From Sphagnum compactum (lineage: Eukaryota; Bryophyta; Sphagnopsida; Sphagnales), in contig OZ234497.1 of NCBI GenBank assembly GCA_965153455.1, positions 12,152,001 to 12,216,000 on the forward strand: a stretch of 64,000 bases of DNA. The letters are read 5' to 3'. The translations under genes were made by a program, and so were the position numbers. Positions 12,690-25,800 of this stretch are shown here, piece by piece (the first letter of the stretch is position 1; the number at the start of each line of letters is the position of its first letter). Below the pieces are notes generated by a model that saw only the letters and a program-made list of their open reading frames with translations, made no database searches and was not told the origin of the DNA.

Positions 12690-12955
12690 ATCAATGCCAA
12701 AACATAATCTTCAAAAAAATCCTCTAAAAGAAACCAAAAAAATCCTTCCAGAGATTATAACTCTATTATATAACTAATCTCAAGTTTCAACACAAGCCAA
12801 AATATGATGTTTCAAAAATCCTCATATAAAAATAGACCTATTATTTTGACCTAGGGGCCAAAATCCCTTAAGCTAACTATATACTCTATAATGAATCTAC
12901 ACACAATATCCTTTTTTGCCTTGGTACACAAGGCCAATAAAGCCCACAACCTAGC
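12690..12955. repeat. Dispersed repeat D, copy 1
   Basis: About 250 bp closely matching 46,105-46,345: shared blocks include 'ctcaagtttcaacacaagcc', 'cctcatataaaaatagacct' and 'tactctataatgaatcta'. This is the best-preserved repeat pair in the window. Confidence 0.8.
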
Positions 12956-13167
12956 ACCACTATGCAGTGGCCACAAATCTAGTGAATTTAAAATTAATAT
13001 TTTTTATTTTTAAAAAAAACTCATTTAGTTGGGAGAGAAAAATCAGATAATTACAATTTCATCAACATTGAGTTCTCACTATAACAGAATATACATTCTT
13101 CTTCTTATGACACATTCACGAGGCAAAAACTATGTGCTTTCATTCAAAATTTATTATTAAATATCTG

Positions 13168-13203
<36 letters not shown>

Positions 13204-13756
13204 GTGGGTATTTGATTTTGTTAATAATCTTTGGCTCCGACTTTTTGAAAATTGTAGAATTTTATTTTAAAAACTCTTGATTCCAATTTTTGAAAATTTT
13301 CAGTATCAAGGAACCCGTGGAATTCATGAAAGAATCAGCATATAACCATTGTTAACCATTGTCATTTTTATGGATGAATGTTAATTGTTTCCTAGGCTCC
13401 TCACCCATAAACATGAAAAATTGTACAAGTATAAGGAGAGAGATTATTTAAAAATGCCACCACCTGGGCCCATAATTAATTATGACCAGCCAATCAGAAG
13501 CAATAATTTTTGAGGGGAAAAAAAAAAACACCGAAAGTCTTGTGGAGAGTGGAGACCATTCTACACACCCATGTGCAAATTTAAAGGTCCAAACTCCAAA
13601 CTCCAAACCCATTTTCACAACTATTTGAAGGCTGTATATTTCATCCAAAGTACAAGCCCTATTTTACTGGTAGACCCAAATATAAAAATATTCTTCGCCC
13701 CCGCCCCCCCCAAATTTAATTTAATTTTTAAAAATTAAAAAGTTATGCCTGGACTA
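12956..13756. other. Gene-free, AT-rich
   Basis: Includes the (TA)n tract and a C-rich run at about 13,698-13,711. No coding support. Confidence 0.45.
13170..13201. repeat. (TA)n microsatellite
   Basis: Uninterrupted TA repeat of about 31 bases. Confidence 0.95.
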
Positions 13757-13825
13757 TAGCCAAATTTGGCTAATTCTTCTTGTTGACAATGATTGCCAGT
13801 TTGGCTACATCCCAAAATTGAAAGA
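13757..13825. repeat. MITE-like repeat C, copy 2
   Basis: The same 16-bp palindrome at 13,757-13,772, then 'gattgccagtttggctac' and 'caaaattgaa'. A related half-site with 'ccaaatttggctata' is at about 48,577-48,591. Confidence 0.5.
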
Positions 13826-13915
13826 AAAAAAAACACTCATAGTGTGTGTAAAAATGGCAGGTATTTTATAGGGTCTTGGGTTGTCGGGTTTGACCACTAT
13901 ATATTTACATATAGT

Positions 13916-13937
13916 GGGTTTAGGGTTTAGGGTTTAG
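13916..13937 (+). repeat. Interstitial TTTAGGG telomere-type repeat
   Basis: Three GGGTTTA units sit directly after an imperfect hairpin 'ccactatat...catatagtgg' (about 13,891-13,915). This is the plant telomere motif; a short internal tract. Confidence 0.8.
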
Positions 13938-15064
13938 ATATATAAATATAGTGATCATATGGATCTGACTTAAATGATAAAAAGGGTGTCTGGAAGAATC
14001 TGGTGCTTACATATTAATCAGTCACCATAGCCAAAGAGGCTTCTTCTTCCTTCCTTCCTTTCTTTCTTCCTTCTATGCATGAACCTTACTTGGGTGGAGT
14101 TTCTAAAAAAATTCCTGAATGCACTTTCGAATGCAGCAGCAAAGCAAAGCAATGAATGTTGTACACACACAAAAACAAAAACAATAGTAATCCCGCACAA
14201 AAACAAAAGGCGTGCCAGACCCACACAGAAAGAGAGAGAGAGAGGACAGAGCCAATTAGAAAGCATATCAATATGGTCGGGGACAGTGGGGGTGTGGACT
14301 CAAGGTCAAAGGATGCAGACAATCTCTTCTTCTTCTTCTTACCACAACTTTGATGCTTGGTTGGACATTTTGTTAATTTTAAAATTCCATTTAACTTTCC
14401 TTTCCATTTAATTTTCCTTTTTTTTTTTCATCCTACATTTTTACTCCTTTTTTTGGGTGTAAATTTATTTATTTATTTATTTTTACATTATGCATTTCTA
14501 TTCTTTGGATGGGGGAGGGGTTAAGATGCACCGTTTAAGATCCTTGTATCTTTGAGGTTGGTTGGAATGTGAAATTATTATACCCATCTGCTTGGTATGT
14601 TAATACTTGAGAATTTTTTTTATTGCCCAAGTGAACCAGCACCTACCTACGGGTGCACAATGCAGGATGGATGGATGGATGGATGGATGGATGGATGGAT
14701 GATAGGAAAGACTTTTTCAATATACTCCTGTCCTACGGTAAACCATGGTAGTTAGCTATGTAGTACTAACCCAACTAAACCTTACAATGTTTTCTATGTG
14801 CCAATTCCAAGCATTTGAAAGAAAGTTAACCCTTAGATGTTTAGAGTGAAAAGGTCGAATCTCTCTCTCTCTCTCTCTCTCTCCAAATCCAAACACCACA
14901 CTCGGAATTCATGGAGGAAGAATTTCTTTAGGGCATCCCTAATATGCTGGTTGTAAAAATGACCACTGTCCCACCTCCTCACAAGCTTTCCCCCAGTAAG
15001 AGTGAATTCTACAAGTAACTTTGACGATGAAGAAGAATGACATAAAGCTTACAACCAAGCTTAA
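13938..15064. other. Gene-free; dense microsatellites
   Basis: TTCC, GA, CTT, GGAT and CT tracts occur within 1 kb. The 110-residue frame at 14,079-14,411 is one of several overlapping frames created by these repeats; not a gene. Confidence 0.45.
14664..14702. repeat. (GGAT)n microsatellite
   Basis: About nine GGAT units in a row. Confidence 0.95.
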
Positions 15065-15400
15065 TTGATTCTGGACTGGGTACCCAATGAAAAGGCACAA
15101 GTTATCGCGAAGTTATTGTGAATAGTTGAAGTGAGTGAGGAGGGTCTGTCTATTTGCAATAACCAATGTGCTTGAGCCAATTATTAGACATAATCGTACC
15201 TCATGCGAATCAAAATATGCCTTCTTTTTCGTTCACATTGAGAGTTATTTTGAAATTTTCATCCAAGCAATGAAGAAGGGTTTTGGGATCATTGGGCCAA
15301 TGAGGGCTTGGGATGGTAACCTTATGCTACGTGTTAGGTCGCTAACGAAACAAAGGCCCAAAAGTTATGGGTTGTAACTTGCAACATGACAACCAATCAT
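15065..15400 (-). repeat. Dispersed repeat B, inverted copy
   Basis: Read on the minus strand it aligns with 2,755-3,050 (shared blocks include 'agttacaacccataac', 'ccctcattggcccaatg' and 'ttggatgaaaatttcaaa'). The 80-residue open frame at 15,135-15,377 on the plus strand lies inside this repeat and has no recognised domain. Confidence 0.6.
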
Positions 15401-15579
15401 AGCCTCAAGATTCTCACAAGGGATGGTTATGATTAGTAGAGCGACAATTGCTCTTCATTTCAAAAAGGGGACACTTTCCTAAATATTAATAATGGAAAAA
15501 GAGGTGTAAAATACATGAGGTCCATGCCATAATATTTGCATTATTTTTATTTCGTTCCTATTTATAATTATAAAATACC

Positions 15580-16140
15580 TATATGAGAAGGAAGGTTGTT
15601 TGTTTGCTTTATTTGTCATGTTGAGATCTCCCAAATCATAACAGCTTTTTTGCCACACTTTTGGTACTATTGGAAGCCTTCAATGAGTAAGGGTGGACCA
15701 AGTTGGTTTTATAATGTTTTGATATACAATGGAGAAGCTATTGAAACAATGTTTTCACTAAAAACTCATTTAAATCAAAACTAAAATTCATAAGAAAATT
15801 GGACATGATCTTGGTATTTTGTCAACTTGTGGTTGATATGCTATAAAAAAGTACTCAATCCTTCAAAAAAAAATGTAATTAGACAAATTCATGTGGGTCT
15901 TCAAAAAGCAAGGTTCATTAAAAAAATCTCAAAAGAACATACCATAGTTCATGAAAGCCTATGAGATGTTATGTCGGTGCATTTCATGTTTCAAAAGCTC
16001 TCATTGCGTAGGATTGTTTCAAGGATGGAAATTTTTTAGACATATAAGGTGCAAGAGAAATTGAATTTTGAGTAATTTTTGTCATTGAAAATTCATTTAA
16101 ATTACAAAAAATGATTTTGAAAAGAAAAAAAATTAGTTGC
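15580..16140. repeat. Dispersed repeat E, copy near 15.6 kb
   Basis: Shares 'tcatgttgagatctcccaaa', the 'aatcaaaactaaa' block and 'attttgagtaat' with the copies at 63,350-63,770 and 63,771-64,000. Open frames at 15,596-15,784 and 15,984-16,232 fall inside it and are not genes. Confidence 0.6.
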
Positions 16141-16339
16141 AAGGATAGACTATTGATGTAGGACTCCCATGCTACTAATTCACATGCACCAACCCTAGCA
16201 TGGCCTCTCCTCAAAGGTGTTGCATACTTCAACCCCTCCTCACCCTTGGAAGGTTCGGCCTATATGAACCAACAACAGCCACCACCAGCAAACCACAAGG
16301 GATGAATGATGGTGGGTGGTTTCAGTTCCCTAGCTAACC

Positions 16340-16680
16340 ACGGTGGTTACCTTAGTTGATGCTTTCACTACCTACCTACTAACAACACCCACTAACCCAT
16401 TACTTATTACACTAACTAATCATCTAGATTGCATTTATCTAACTAGTAACCACTTTGTGTCCCTAAACCTACTTACCTACTTACCTTCCTACCTATACCT
16501 ACCTAACTACCTACCTACCTACAGGGCTATTATTTGTTATAACATCATAGACAAGAGAGGTGGGTGACACTGGACATTGACTCAGTTGGGTTTCATTCAT
16601 AACTTTCATTCATCCACAAAACTGAGTCATAAGAGGCTTCTTCCACTCAATGATGGTGCACTGGTGAGTGGCTGTTGGTT
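16340..16680. repeat. Inverted relative of the 11.0-11.4 kb repeat with (TACC)n
   Basis: Contains TACC tracts (the complement of GGTA) and, on the minus strand, 'gcaccatcattgagtgga', 'tatgactcagtt' and 'gtggatgaa' in the same order as the units near 11,033 and 11,204. Confidence 0.6.
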
Positions 16681-17639
16681 CCACTCATGCAGGAAAAAAG
16701 TTTTGGGGGTTTGGTCACCCAGAGTTTTTTAAAACAATAAAGTTTATCCGCATAAAGTCATGAAAAACTCAGCACTGGAACCCCCCAATTTGGTCAAGGT
16801 TATCATCCCCAATCTGGCTAACTTTGGGGGATATCAAAAGACGACTAAGGCATGAAACAACAAAGAATGGGTTAAACTGGGGATGAAACTGGGGATGACT
16901 TTACGGATAACTTTAATAATACCTTTGCAGAGTACATGAAGAAGAAGAGCCGTAAAATGTCAAATATATATACTTAGACACTAACTACTGTGTGTCCCCA
17001 CCAAGAGTTTTTTTTTTTGTTTTTCAAAAAACAAAAATTTCCCGTGTGTTAATGAACCCAAGTAGGCTAAACAAACAAATGAGGAAGTATACAACAAAAG
17101 AGACGACAAAAGAGCAAATGGATAAGGTAAAGTTAAGTACATTCAGATATCTTTAGTGTGGTTGAAACTTTCCTGTCCCTATGACTCTGCCGAATACCTC
17201 CAAAACTCCGTTTTGTTTGTTTGTTAGGATCTCCTCAAAACATCCTTAAAAAAATATATTTATGTCCAACATATGTGTAAAAAGGTTGTGTGACCTTTTG
17301 CCTATGGGAAAAACATCACAAAATGTACACACATATATACACAAACCCAACAGCCCTCAAATTCAGATGGAGAGAGGTGCATGCATTAGAATGAAATAAT
17401 GTCTGCAAATAGTTTGAAAGATTATATATAGAAGATTTTGCAGCTGCCTGCTTGCTTGCCTGCCTGCCTGCCAAGGAGATTGCTCTGCAACTCGGGATTT
17501 TAAGTCAAAAGAAAGCCATGCTTTTTCTTTTGTCTTTGAATTGAATCCTTCATGGGAGCCATGCAGTGTACCCCCAACGTGTAGGAGGAACAAAGAGCCC
17601 ACTCCAGAAGCTATAACTTAAGATGAGGGAAAGTCTTCA
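16681..17639. other. Gene-free
   Basis: Small doublets such as 'aactggggatga' (about 16,876-16,900) and GCCT repeats at about 17,448-17,472. No gene seen. Confidence 0.45.
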
Positions 17640-18510
17640 GTCAGAGGAAAAACACGGAAACTAGTTAAAACTTCAAACCCATGTTGCCCCCTTCTGGGTT
17701 ATATTAATCTCTCTCACCATTGTTGGGCAGTATTTCCACACAACTGGCGGGTTAGGGTCAGGCATGAACAATACAATGAACCCTCTACCAACAGTTCTCA
17801 AAAGAAAAAGAACCCAACTGGGTTCAACCCATAACAATGGTTCACAACCCATAACAATGGTTCCTCACAATACCAAATAACCAGCTAATGAACCTATCTT
17901 GAAGCACGAATTCTTTTACAAAACACACTGGTTCAGTTTATTTCTTCAAAAACCTGAACCTGGAGGTGACTTTAGCTCTGCGCATGTTCAAAAACCCACA
18001 AGCAGAAGTTATAACAAAATCAAAGAACCACCCAAACACACTCATCCAAACCATTGTTCGGTGGTTCTCTTGTTCAAAGACTTTCAAAGACATAACCAAC
18101 GGTTTAAGGGTATAAGGCATATGGACCCTTAACTGGTGGTTCTTGAAAAAGCAAAGAACTGGTCTTGACCCTCAACTGGTCCGCCCTCAAAAACCATTAA
18201 CCCAGTTATGACCCTTTAACTGGTGTTCTGACAATTCAAAGACCTGGATCAATGAACCTACCCCTAAACTGCCAATGCTTTGTTGGTTCTTTCATGAGAA
18301 CCACCAGGTCTTTGAATTTTTATAAAAACCAAAAAAAAGAGGTTCTGCAATTCTGAAATTTTTCAACTGAATGGAACCAGAGGTTTTTAACAAAATTTGA
18401 GAACCACACAAGACTGGTTCAAACTGATGAAAAAAAACTCCAAAAAGAAAAAGAAAATGGGACAAAGTTTTTTTGGTTAGGGTTAGGCAGGGGATCCCAA
18501 CCACTGTCTA
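17640..18510. repeat. Low-complexity region built on AACTGGTTC-like words
   Basis: Short words such as 'aactggt', 'ggttc' and 'aaccca' recur irregularly on both strands, including a near-perfect doublet 'cccataacaatggttc' at 17,829 and 17,848. No gene seen. Confidence 0.5.
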
Positions 18511-18699
18511 AATGGATGGGGATGAAGAGACTACAAGAATCAATTGCTCTTCAAAGATGGAGAAACCTTCATCCATTTGAACTGGAGCAAAGAATAGCTG
18601 GGTTTGCTACCACTTGAATTCCCCTCTGTAAAATAAACCCACCTCACATTCTCACATCTGATATTGTTACTTGCTGCTGGCAATTCAACTAGGACTAAG

Positions 18700-18990
18700 T
18701 TTTTCTATTCCTTTGTTGCACCTACACCATCCCAAACTCAACTAACTATGACAATGAGAATGCAATAACAACCACCACCACACTGACCAATCCCTTCACT
18801 CTAATCAAGCTTTGGGTTGTTTATTGTCACTTACATAATCCACTTATGAGACCACTCTTTGTCTCTTGCACTGCATAAAAAGTTTCATTGCTGTGTTGCA
18901 CCCTGCACAACCAAACTACAACCAACCAACCATAACAACGGGAATGCAACAACCATTATACTGTCATCACTCCACTCACTCTGCAGTGAT
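18700..18990. repeat. Direct duplication of about 90 bp
   Basis: 'gttgcacc...caccatcccaaactcaac...aatgagaatgcaa' near 18,716 is repeated as 'gttgcaccctgcacaaccaaac...aacgggaatgcaa' near 18,894, about 180 bp apart, each followed by 'cac...cccttcactc' or similar. Confidence 0.5.
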
Positions 18991-18999
18991 GAGACCCTC

Positions 19000-19984
19000 T
19001 TCCATAAGAACAGATGTCTACTAATATATCTAACAAAGAACAAAGATCAATCCCTTCACTGTAAGTAAAGATCTCAAAGATGCAATGGGAAAATTTCCAG
19101 CAAAAATGCTAGGATTTTAATGCTTCTCTTACATTATGATACTGTTGGATCTGAAATCATCTGAAATCCAACAACACTCAGATCTCTAAGGCAGCCCAAA
19201 AGAACAATGGTGCCATACCTCAACTTCTGGACCCACCCACCCCTGTTTTGTAGCAGAATCCTCAGATCTCTCAATTGTTGGAAAGTTCCCTTACATTGGT
19301 CCTTCATGACACAAACTGCCATGTATATTGCCAGAAGGTAATAGCTCTGTAACTTTGGATTTTCAGCAATAGGGTCTTTGATAGGAGATATGACATATTC
19401 ACATAAAAGGGACATGTATGGTCTTGGACAATTGCAAGCATAAGTCTTTATCTGCCCAAACAAAGACTCTATACACAACAACTATCTGATGTTGCACATC
19501 TGAGGATGAAGACAACAGATTGAAGAAAGAAGTATCCTTCTGCTACAAAAACCTGTAGAAGAGATTGCATACTTACTGCACCACTCCGCAGCTCCACACT
19601 CCTCCACCAGGGAATGTTCAGCACACACCTGGATTCAGAATGCCCAACAGGATTATACATCATCACTTACTGGTAGGTCTCCCAACAGTTTCTGTTGCAG
19701 AAAGTAAACTGTTTTTACTTCAACAGAGTGACTGTTCCCAAGAATGTTTGAACACCATGCAAACAAATTTCTGTGAGTGTTGTTATTCTTACAGAAATTT
19801 CACAGATTCTTGTTAGCTTAACTTGTGCTGTCGCTGTACTGCATCTGTATTAAGTCATGCTGATCTCTATCAAGAATAGGAGTGCAAATGCTGTGGTGAG
19901 GGAATCATCATACATTTATCACCCTCAAAGCGGGTAAAACTGTTGAAGTTCATGTTGGAGCATACTCCAACAAAAAAGAATAGA
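19000..19984 (-). other. Probable 3' UTR and flank of the FYR-WD40 gene
   Basis: The roughly 1 kb after the stop codon is less AT-rich than the repeat deserts and resembles the gene's introns. No conserved coding pattern was found on either strand; open frames such as 19,134-19,481 (minus) show no motif. A polyadenylation site was not pinned down. Confidence 0.35.
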
Positions 19985-22827
19985 CTAGGAGCCTCCTTTT
20001 GCATATACCACCACCAAATTTTCAATTCCAGCTGCTGCCAGTACAGACCCCACTGGATGTGCTGCAATACAAGTGATTGGAGATCCTGTCATCCATATTT
20101 ACAAATGGAAGTATGTCAGATTCACTTCTATTGTTGTACAGAAGAATCACACATCCCCCAGATTTCATTTACAATGAACCATACCAATCTCACATTATTG
20201 ACCATGAAAGATCCTTCTTTTGGGCGATGAAACTGCATGAGTCAGAGTTTGGATAACTACCTTGTAGTTCTGGGAAAACCCCCACTTTTTCTCCAGTTAC
20301 AATCTCCCAGATGTAGAGTTCACCTTCTGTGGTTCCCATCACACCATACCTACCCAGAGTGGTTGCTGCTGATGCTCTGCCAACACAATATGATCATGCA
20401 TATTATTGTGCTGAGCTCTCTCTACTTCATGTAGCAGTTCTAGTGTCACAGAGCTAATATGCTCATGACACAGCAACTACAGGCAAGAAACAGAAAATCC
20501 AAAAATTATTGCAACCACTGAGAAAATAGAGGTTGAACATAAAAGCAGATGGTGATACAGTTGTTAGGCCTTGGGGAGAAGACCTTACTTGCTCTCTAAG
20601 GGGATGCCAATGGCCACATGATTGTCTCTCATGATACCCATCCGACAGCTTCCTGGTAGCAAAGGCCTTCTCTTGGAAATGTCAGGATCGGCAGTGGTAC
20701 AAGCTTCTTCAAATCCAAGAGTATCGCTCTCTTCCAAGTAGAAGTTAAAATCGTCTTCACGTGGACTTGCCATGACCAGCAGGTGGATTATGGGGATATC
20801 TGAAGGTCCTTGCTTTACATCTCCCAAAAGATTTTTTGCTGCAAATCCTAGGGTTGTTGATGGATTCTTGACCAAACATATTGGTGAGACTGCCTTGCTC
20901 TTGCTCTCTTCAACATCATGAGGAAGCTCCAGGAGCTGTGCTCTATGGACACAATAGTCAGGTGTCTGGCTTGCTGAGAGCAGTGTGCCCTTCATGTAAT
21001 CCCTGCAGAAACCAACAAACAATTCTAATCAGAGCTAGTGCAAACTCCATATTTCACACACAGTTAGATTATTTCAAACAGAAACAATGCAGCAGAAATA
21101 GGTTAAAACTTTTGTCAAGCATATCTTGAAGAATTTGTAGTTACTGGAAAGGACTGCATTATCAAGAAATAAGCTCTCCAGACATCCATGGTTGCTTTGA
21201 TTGAGTGAACACACCAGATTGCAAAGGAGCCACTATGATGGCATCCAAAAATGAGGTGGGGAAGTCCAGGTACAACCAGCAGCTGTGAAATTGAATCAAA
21301 TTGCTCTCCCTGATAGCTTGGACTTGGTAATGTAAAGCTCTCCTCACATTTTCTGCATTACATATCACACTTTGTCATCACAAGAATGCTCAATTTCTGA
21401 TTGACTCCTCATACTAAGTCTGCTTGTGCATATGATCCATCCCCAACAATTTCAGGTCATAATTATCCAGGATCAATGTGCTAATGCTATTGATTTTACT
21501 TCCACATGTGTCTAGTATTGCATCAGTAGATAGAGCATACCTCCAGCTAGTATCCATTTTCCAACACTGGATGTAGCTCTTGTCCCCAGCACCAATTAAA
21601 GTGTTGGGTCCAGGCACCACAAGACATCGCAACTTCTGCTTACATCTCAGTGTTGCACGAACCTTAGTGCCCTCCTTGAAAGACACAACCTTCACCTTGT
21701 GCACTCCCTCAGTTTGGTGGCCACAATCCTTTGAAGAGCCATTTGCAGTGGCTGGACAACCATTTTGCAGGGGCGTTGAGATTTTCCTCCTAAGCTGCCT
21801 GGATTCTCCAAGACTGCAGAGCACATACTTTGTCAAAAGAAAACAGGAGTCTTCCATCTCTACAAATCCTGAGATCAATTTGATATCCTGTTCACATAAG
21901 GACTGTCATACAAGTATAATACATTGAATAATGCCCATTTGTTGCTTTCATTTCATGTGGAAACAACTCCTCATGAGTTGAGAGGTTGTGCGTACCTTGA
22001 TTCTGGGAGCTGGAAACAGTCAAGCATAATCAGCTCCTGTCCATCAGGTGTGAAACATATAGCACTCTCTTCTATGGCAAACTGATGAGACAATTACCAC
22101 GAGTAGGCATCAGATAAGACATCTTTTCAGCACCAAGGACAATGACAGAGTCAGGTTGAACAAGAATGAACCTTGTCTAGGATGTAACAAAGAAGGGCTC
22201 AGTTGCAAATCATCTTTTGATCAAAAGCTGCTGCTTTGATAAGCTCATCATAGCTATATGCACAAGCTATTCAAGCAAATATTGGCTGTTTAAGATTCAT
22301 CTAGCATCCCAATTCTTTTTTCCTCCACTATTAGATATCCTCTCTAACTGCCTTCACTTTGGAAAGTATTAGGGTGGTTCCTCATTACTTCAGCAGCTAG
22401 ATTCATTGTTGCTTAGCTTCAACTTATTGGAAGGCATAAGCCCTGGAAATGTGCAAGCAGTGGTTTTTACCTCAGCACTATGGGTGGTGTCGTCATCATG
22501 ACAAAGTTCTGTCTCAACAACACCCAACAGTGAAGCTGCAACATTACAGACATCCTGGACATCTAGCTTGTGCACAAAAAGTAGTCGCTTATGATCTTCA
22601 AGAGACCCACAACACACACACAAATGAACAGTTGTTCCCAGAACATTGAGTATCACAGCACGGACAGGAGCAGGGTGACGAAATGCTCCAACTGGTTCAA
22701 GAATATCTGATGGCCCAACAACACCTTCAAATCCTGATGGCAGACCTTCGTGATCCAAACCCGCAGCAAGAACACTGATATCTGTGGAAGACGACATTTT
22801 CTTACTGTCAGATTGAGTGAACAGATA
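19985..22827 (-). other. WD40-like propeller exons of the FYR-WD40 gene
   Basis: Nine exons encode repeated beta-blade patterns. Examples are PAPVRAVILNVLG (exon 22827-22471), CFTPDGQELIMLDCF (22081-21996), CLVVPGPNTLIGAGD then QCW (21674-21541), LLVVPGLPHLIFGCHHSG then FAIWDYMKG across the 21215/21002 junction, GTTEGELYIWEIVTGEK (20376-20261), and a last blade with SPITCIAAHPVGSVL and LVVVYAKGGS at the stop. The 'VVPG...LI.G' motif occurs in two successive blades, as expected of true repeats. Six or seven blades are likely. The exon of only 40 nt (21868-21829) is needed to hold the frame. Exon 21002-20589 includes an insertion of about 100 residues between blades. Resemblance to the PALB2-type C-terminal propeller is suggestive only. 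Confidence 0.75.
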
Positions 22828-25800
22828 CTGATGTGATGGGTTGCAGGAAAACAAAGGACAAGAAGTGAGGGTCTCTCGGAGATACTACATTTTTCCATAT
22901 TTGAGAGCCAATTCACTATCAACTGAACCAAAAGAAAATGCCTTAGATTTTTTGAACCTAGATTTGGGGGCCCCTACGACCTTGGTGCATCAAAACATTG
23001 TTACAACCAACTGTATTGTCATTCTGGAAGACCCATCCTTTGCACAGCATGACAGCCTTCTCTCACCTTCATCATTCACAGCTTTCCTGACTGCTTTTTC
23101 AGGTGTTAGCAATGCTTTATCCTCTGTTGCCTCCACGTCAATGCTGTCAGCTTCCCTGTTGCTTGGAGGGCCCAACCCAATCCCTTCTTTCAATTGAGGT
23201 GCTTCAGGAGACCCAGGCATACAGTCTCTTCTACTTTCTTTGACCATCTCCATACTTTGCTGTTTACTTTCTTGTTCTTCCACTTTTGATGCTTGCATAG
23301 TGCTGCCAATTAGTCTGCTTGACATATGTCCATCCTTGTCTCCTACTGAATCCTTCAAAAGAAGGATGCCATGCAGCTCAACAGCAGAATGAGATCCCTT
23401 TTCTTCAGTTTGGTGGGTTTGAGTCGCAGCAGGTTGCAAGGTATTCAATTCATGTCTTTCTGGGCACTCAGAGGTGGAACTTGGTCGTGCACATGGAGTC
23501 TCGAACTCCAGCTCTCTGGAGTCCTGATACTGGTCCTCTTGTTGCAACTGGCAAAATGGCTTCTTTCCTGCACACAAGTTAGGATCGGATTCCACTTTCT
23601 GGATAAGATCTTGCTGTGCCGAATTCAAGCTCACCTTAGTGTGCTGTTGGTGATGAGTCAATGGTTCCCGTTGCTCAATACATGGAGGAGCTTGGATTAG
23701 AAGAAGATCCATACTTGGCATGTTCTTAGAATCCAAGTTGACATCTGTTGCTGCAGAATCATCATGCTTGACACATACTTCCTCAGCTGTAGTCCTATGA
23801 ATTGGTGCAGTCACACTTGGATGGTTATCAGAGTACTGCTTCCGTTTCTTTGTGAGGCCAGCATCTAGCAGAGGTGCTGTTTGTGGGAACAGGAGCTCCA
23901 CCATATAATTGGTCACATTAGTGCCCATGGAATACTCACCATTCCCCATGCTGTCTTCAGAGTTAAACAATGCTTGACTTGTCTCTATTATTTCCTCAGG
24001 CTGTGCACATGTGGGTGCTGGACTCTTGACACCTTGAGCTGGCGATTTTGTTTCCTCCTCTGTTTCAGCATCAAGATCAACTTCGTAGTTAAGTGGTAAG
24101 ACAGTCCTTGCACCACTCACCATCAGCCTTCCATCTGTGACATCTGCCATGTGCTCATCATTGCTGGCATCTTCCTTCCTGCACTCAGAAACTACAACTA
24201 CTGGATCTGGGTTTTTGACAGCAGTTGGAGAACTAGGAATGCAGACAGATGAGAATTTGAAGCTCCCCTCAGATGTGGTACCTTGACCTGCTTCTTGACT
24301 TGCACCCAAGGGCTGTGGATCTTCCAAGAACTTGCAATTCCCATTGTCCCTGGTCTTTAAACCTAGAAAATCTTCAGCCAAACAACATGTGGCTCTCTGA
24401 TCCTTTGAGATGCCAATGGCAAGGTCAACTCCAAATGAGTCCATTGTTACAGTGATTTCTTTGAGATCAGTGCCATCCTTCTGCTGCAAAGAAGCTGCAT
24501 TACGTCCATCCTGAATTCTATTTCTGACAGAGCTTGATTGCCCTTTGGCCTTTCTGGACATAGCTAAAGTCTCAGAGTCCACAGAGTGCATGCTTACAGC
24601 ATTGCAGACATCATGAATGCTGACAATTTCAGGCACCACTAAGGCATCTGACAGTGAATCAACCCTAGTATCTGATGGCAGAGTCACAGCTACTTCAAGG
24701 TGATTTCTCCCAAAGATATGTTCAGGAATGGAGTTGCCATATTGGGTCTCACTTCCCTCAGGTTTCAAAGACACCAGGCCTTCTAGCTCCCTGGACCCAC
24801 CCTGACCCACAGCTGGCATGCACTGAGACTTGTCCTCAGAAACATTGTTCTCTCCATTTACCTTGCTGACCAAGTTGGATGGGAGTGAAGTCAGCAGTTC
24901 ACAAGACTCACCATCCTTCTTGACCTTTTTCATGCTCAAGGCTTGGTCCCTGTCCCGTATTTCCAAGGCTAGCTTGGTCTCTTCACCTTTTACATCAGCT
25001 CCTGATTGCGATCTCTTGTTTGCCCTTGCCAGTATGCCAGCTTGTGCAGCCTTAAAGTTGTCATGTTTGTGAGGTTCACCCACAGAGTCACCAGTTGTGG
25101 CAAAAGCTTCAGCATCAGGTAAAGGGCTTGCATTTCTCACTGGAACTTCAGGGTCCTTGACATGCATACCAGTAGTAGAAGCTGCAAATTCTGTCAATTT
25201 TGCAGTATCAGGAGTTACTAGGGGCTCAGACAACTTCACCTTGCAGCTTTGACTGGGTGACAAATGTTCACCAGTCAGCCTCAAGGCCTCCAGTATCATA
25301 TGTGCACCATCTTCCACAACATTCCCCACTCCCCCGGCATGAGGGATGCAAGATTCTGGGCCTAGTGGGGCCTTGCTAGCCTCAGGAGAGGGTGTTTGAG
25401 GACAGCAACTAGGACCCTGATGTTTCTCATGCATGGAATCACTTGGAGCTTGATCGCTATTGATTCCTCCAGCTGTAGTTACTGCAGGGTCACAAAATTT
25501 TGCCTTGGATCTTCTGCTTGGTCTCGCAAGTTGCATTCGCTTTAGTTTGTCAGCTGTCTTTGGTTGTTTACCCTCTTCCACAACCGAGGGGTCCTGACCC
25601 ACATACAATTATCAAAATAAGAAGCTAACCAGATACAGAGCTCACTGAGCATTCTTAGAAATTACAACATCAACAGATCTAGATTCAGACAGTTCACATG
25701 AGATTAATTAAGATTTGCAGCCAGGAGGAAAAAGAAATGTGCTGCACATACAGGGGCAGCAGTAGTCCATGGACTTTTATCGGCAGCCACAGCAACACTC

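Noticed and set aside
22841-23197. 118-residue plus-strand frame
   Set aside because: Antisense shadow of the FYR-WD40 exons and of the intron between them.
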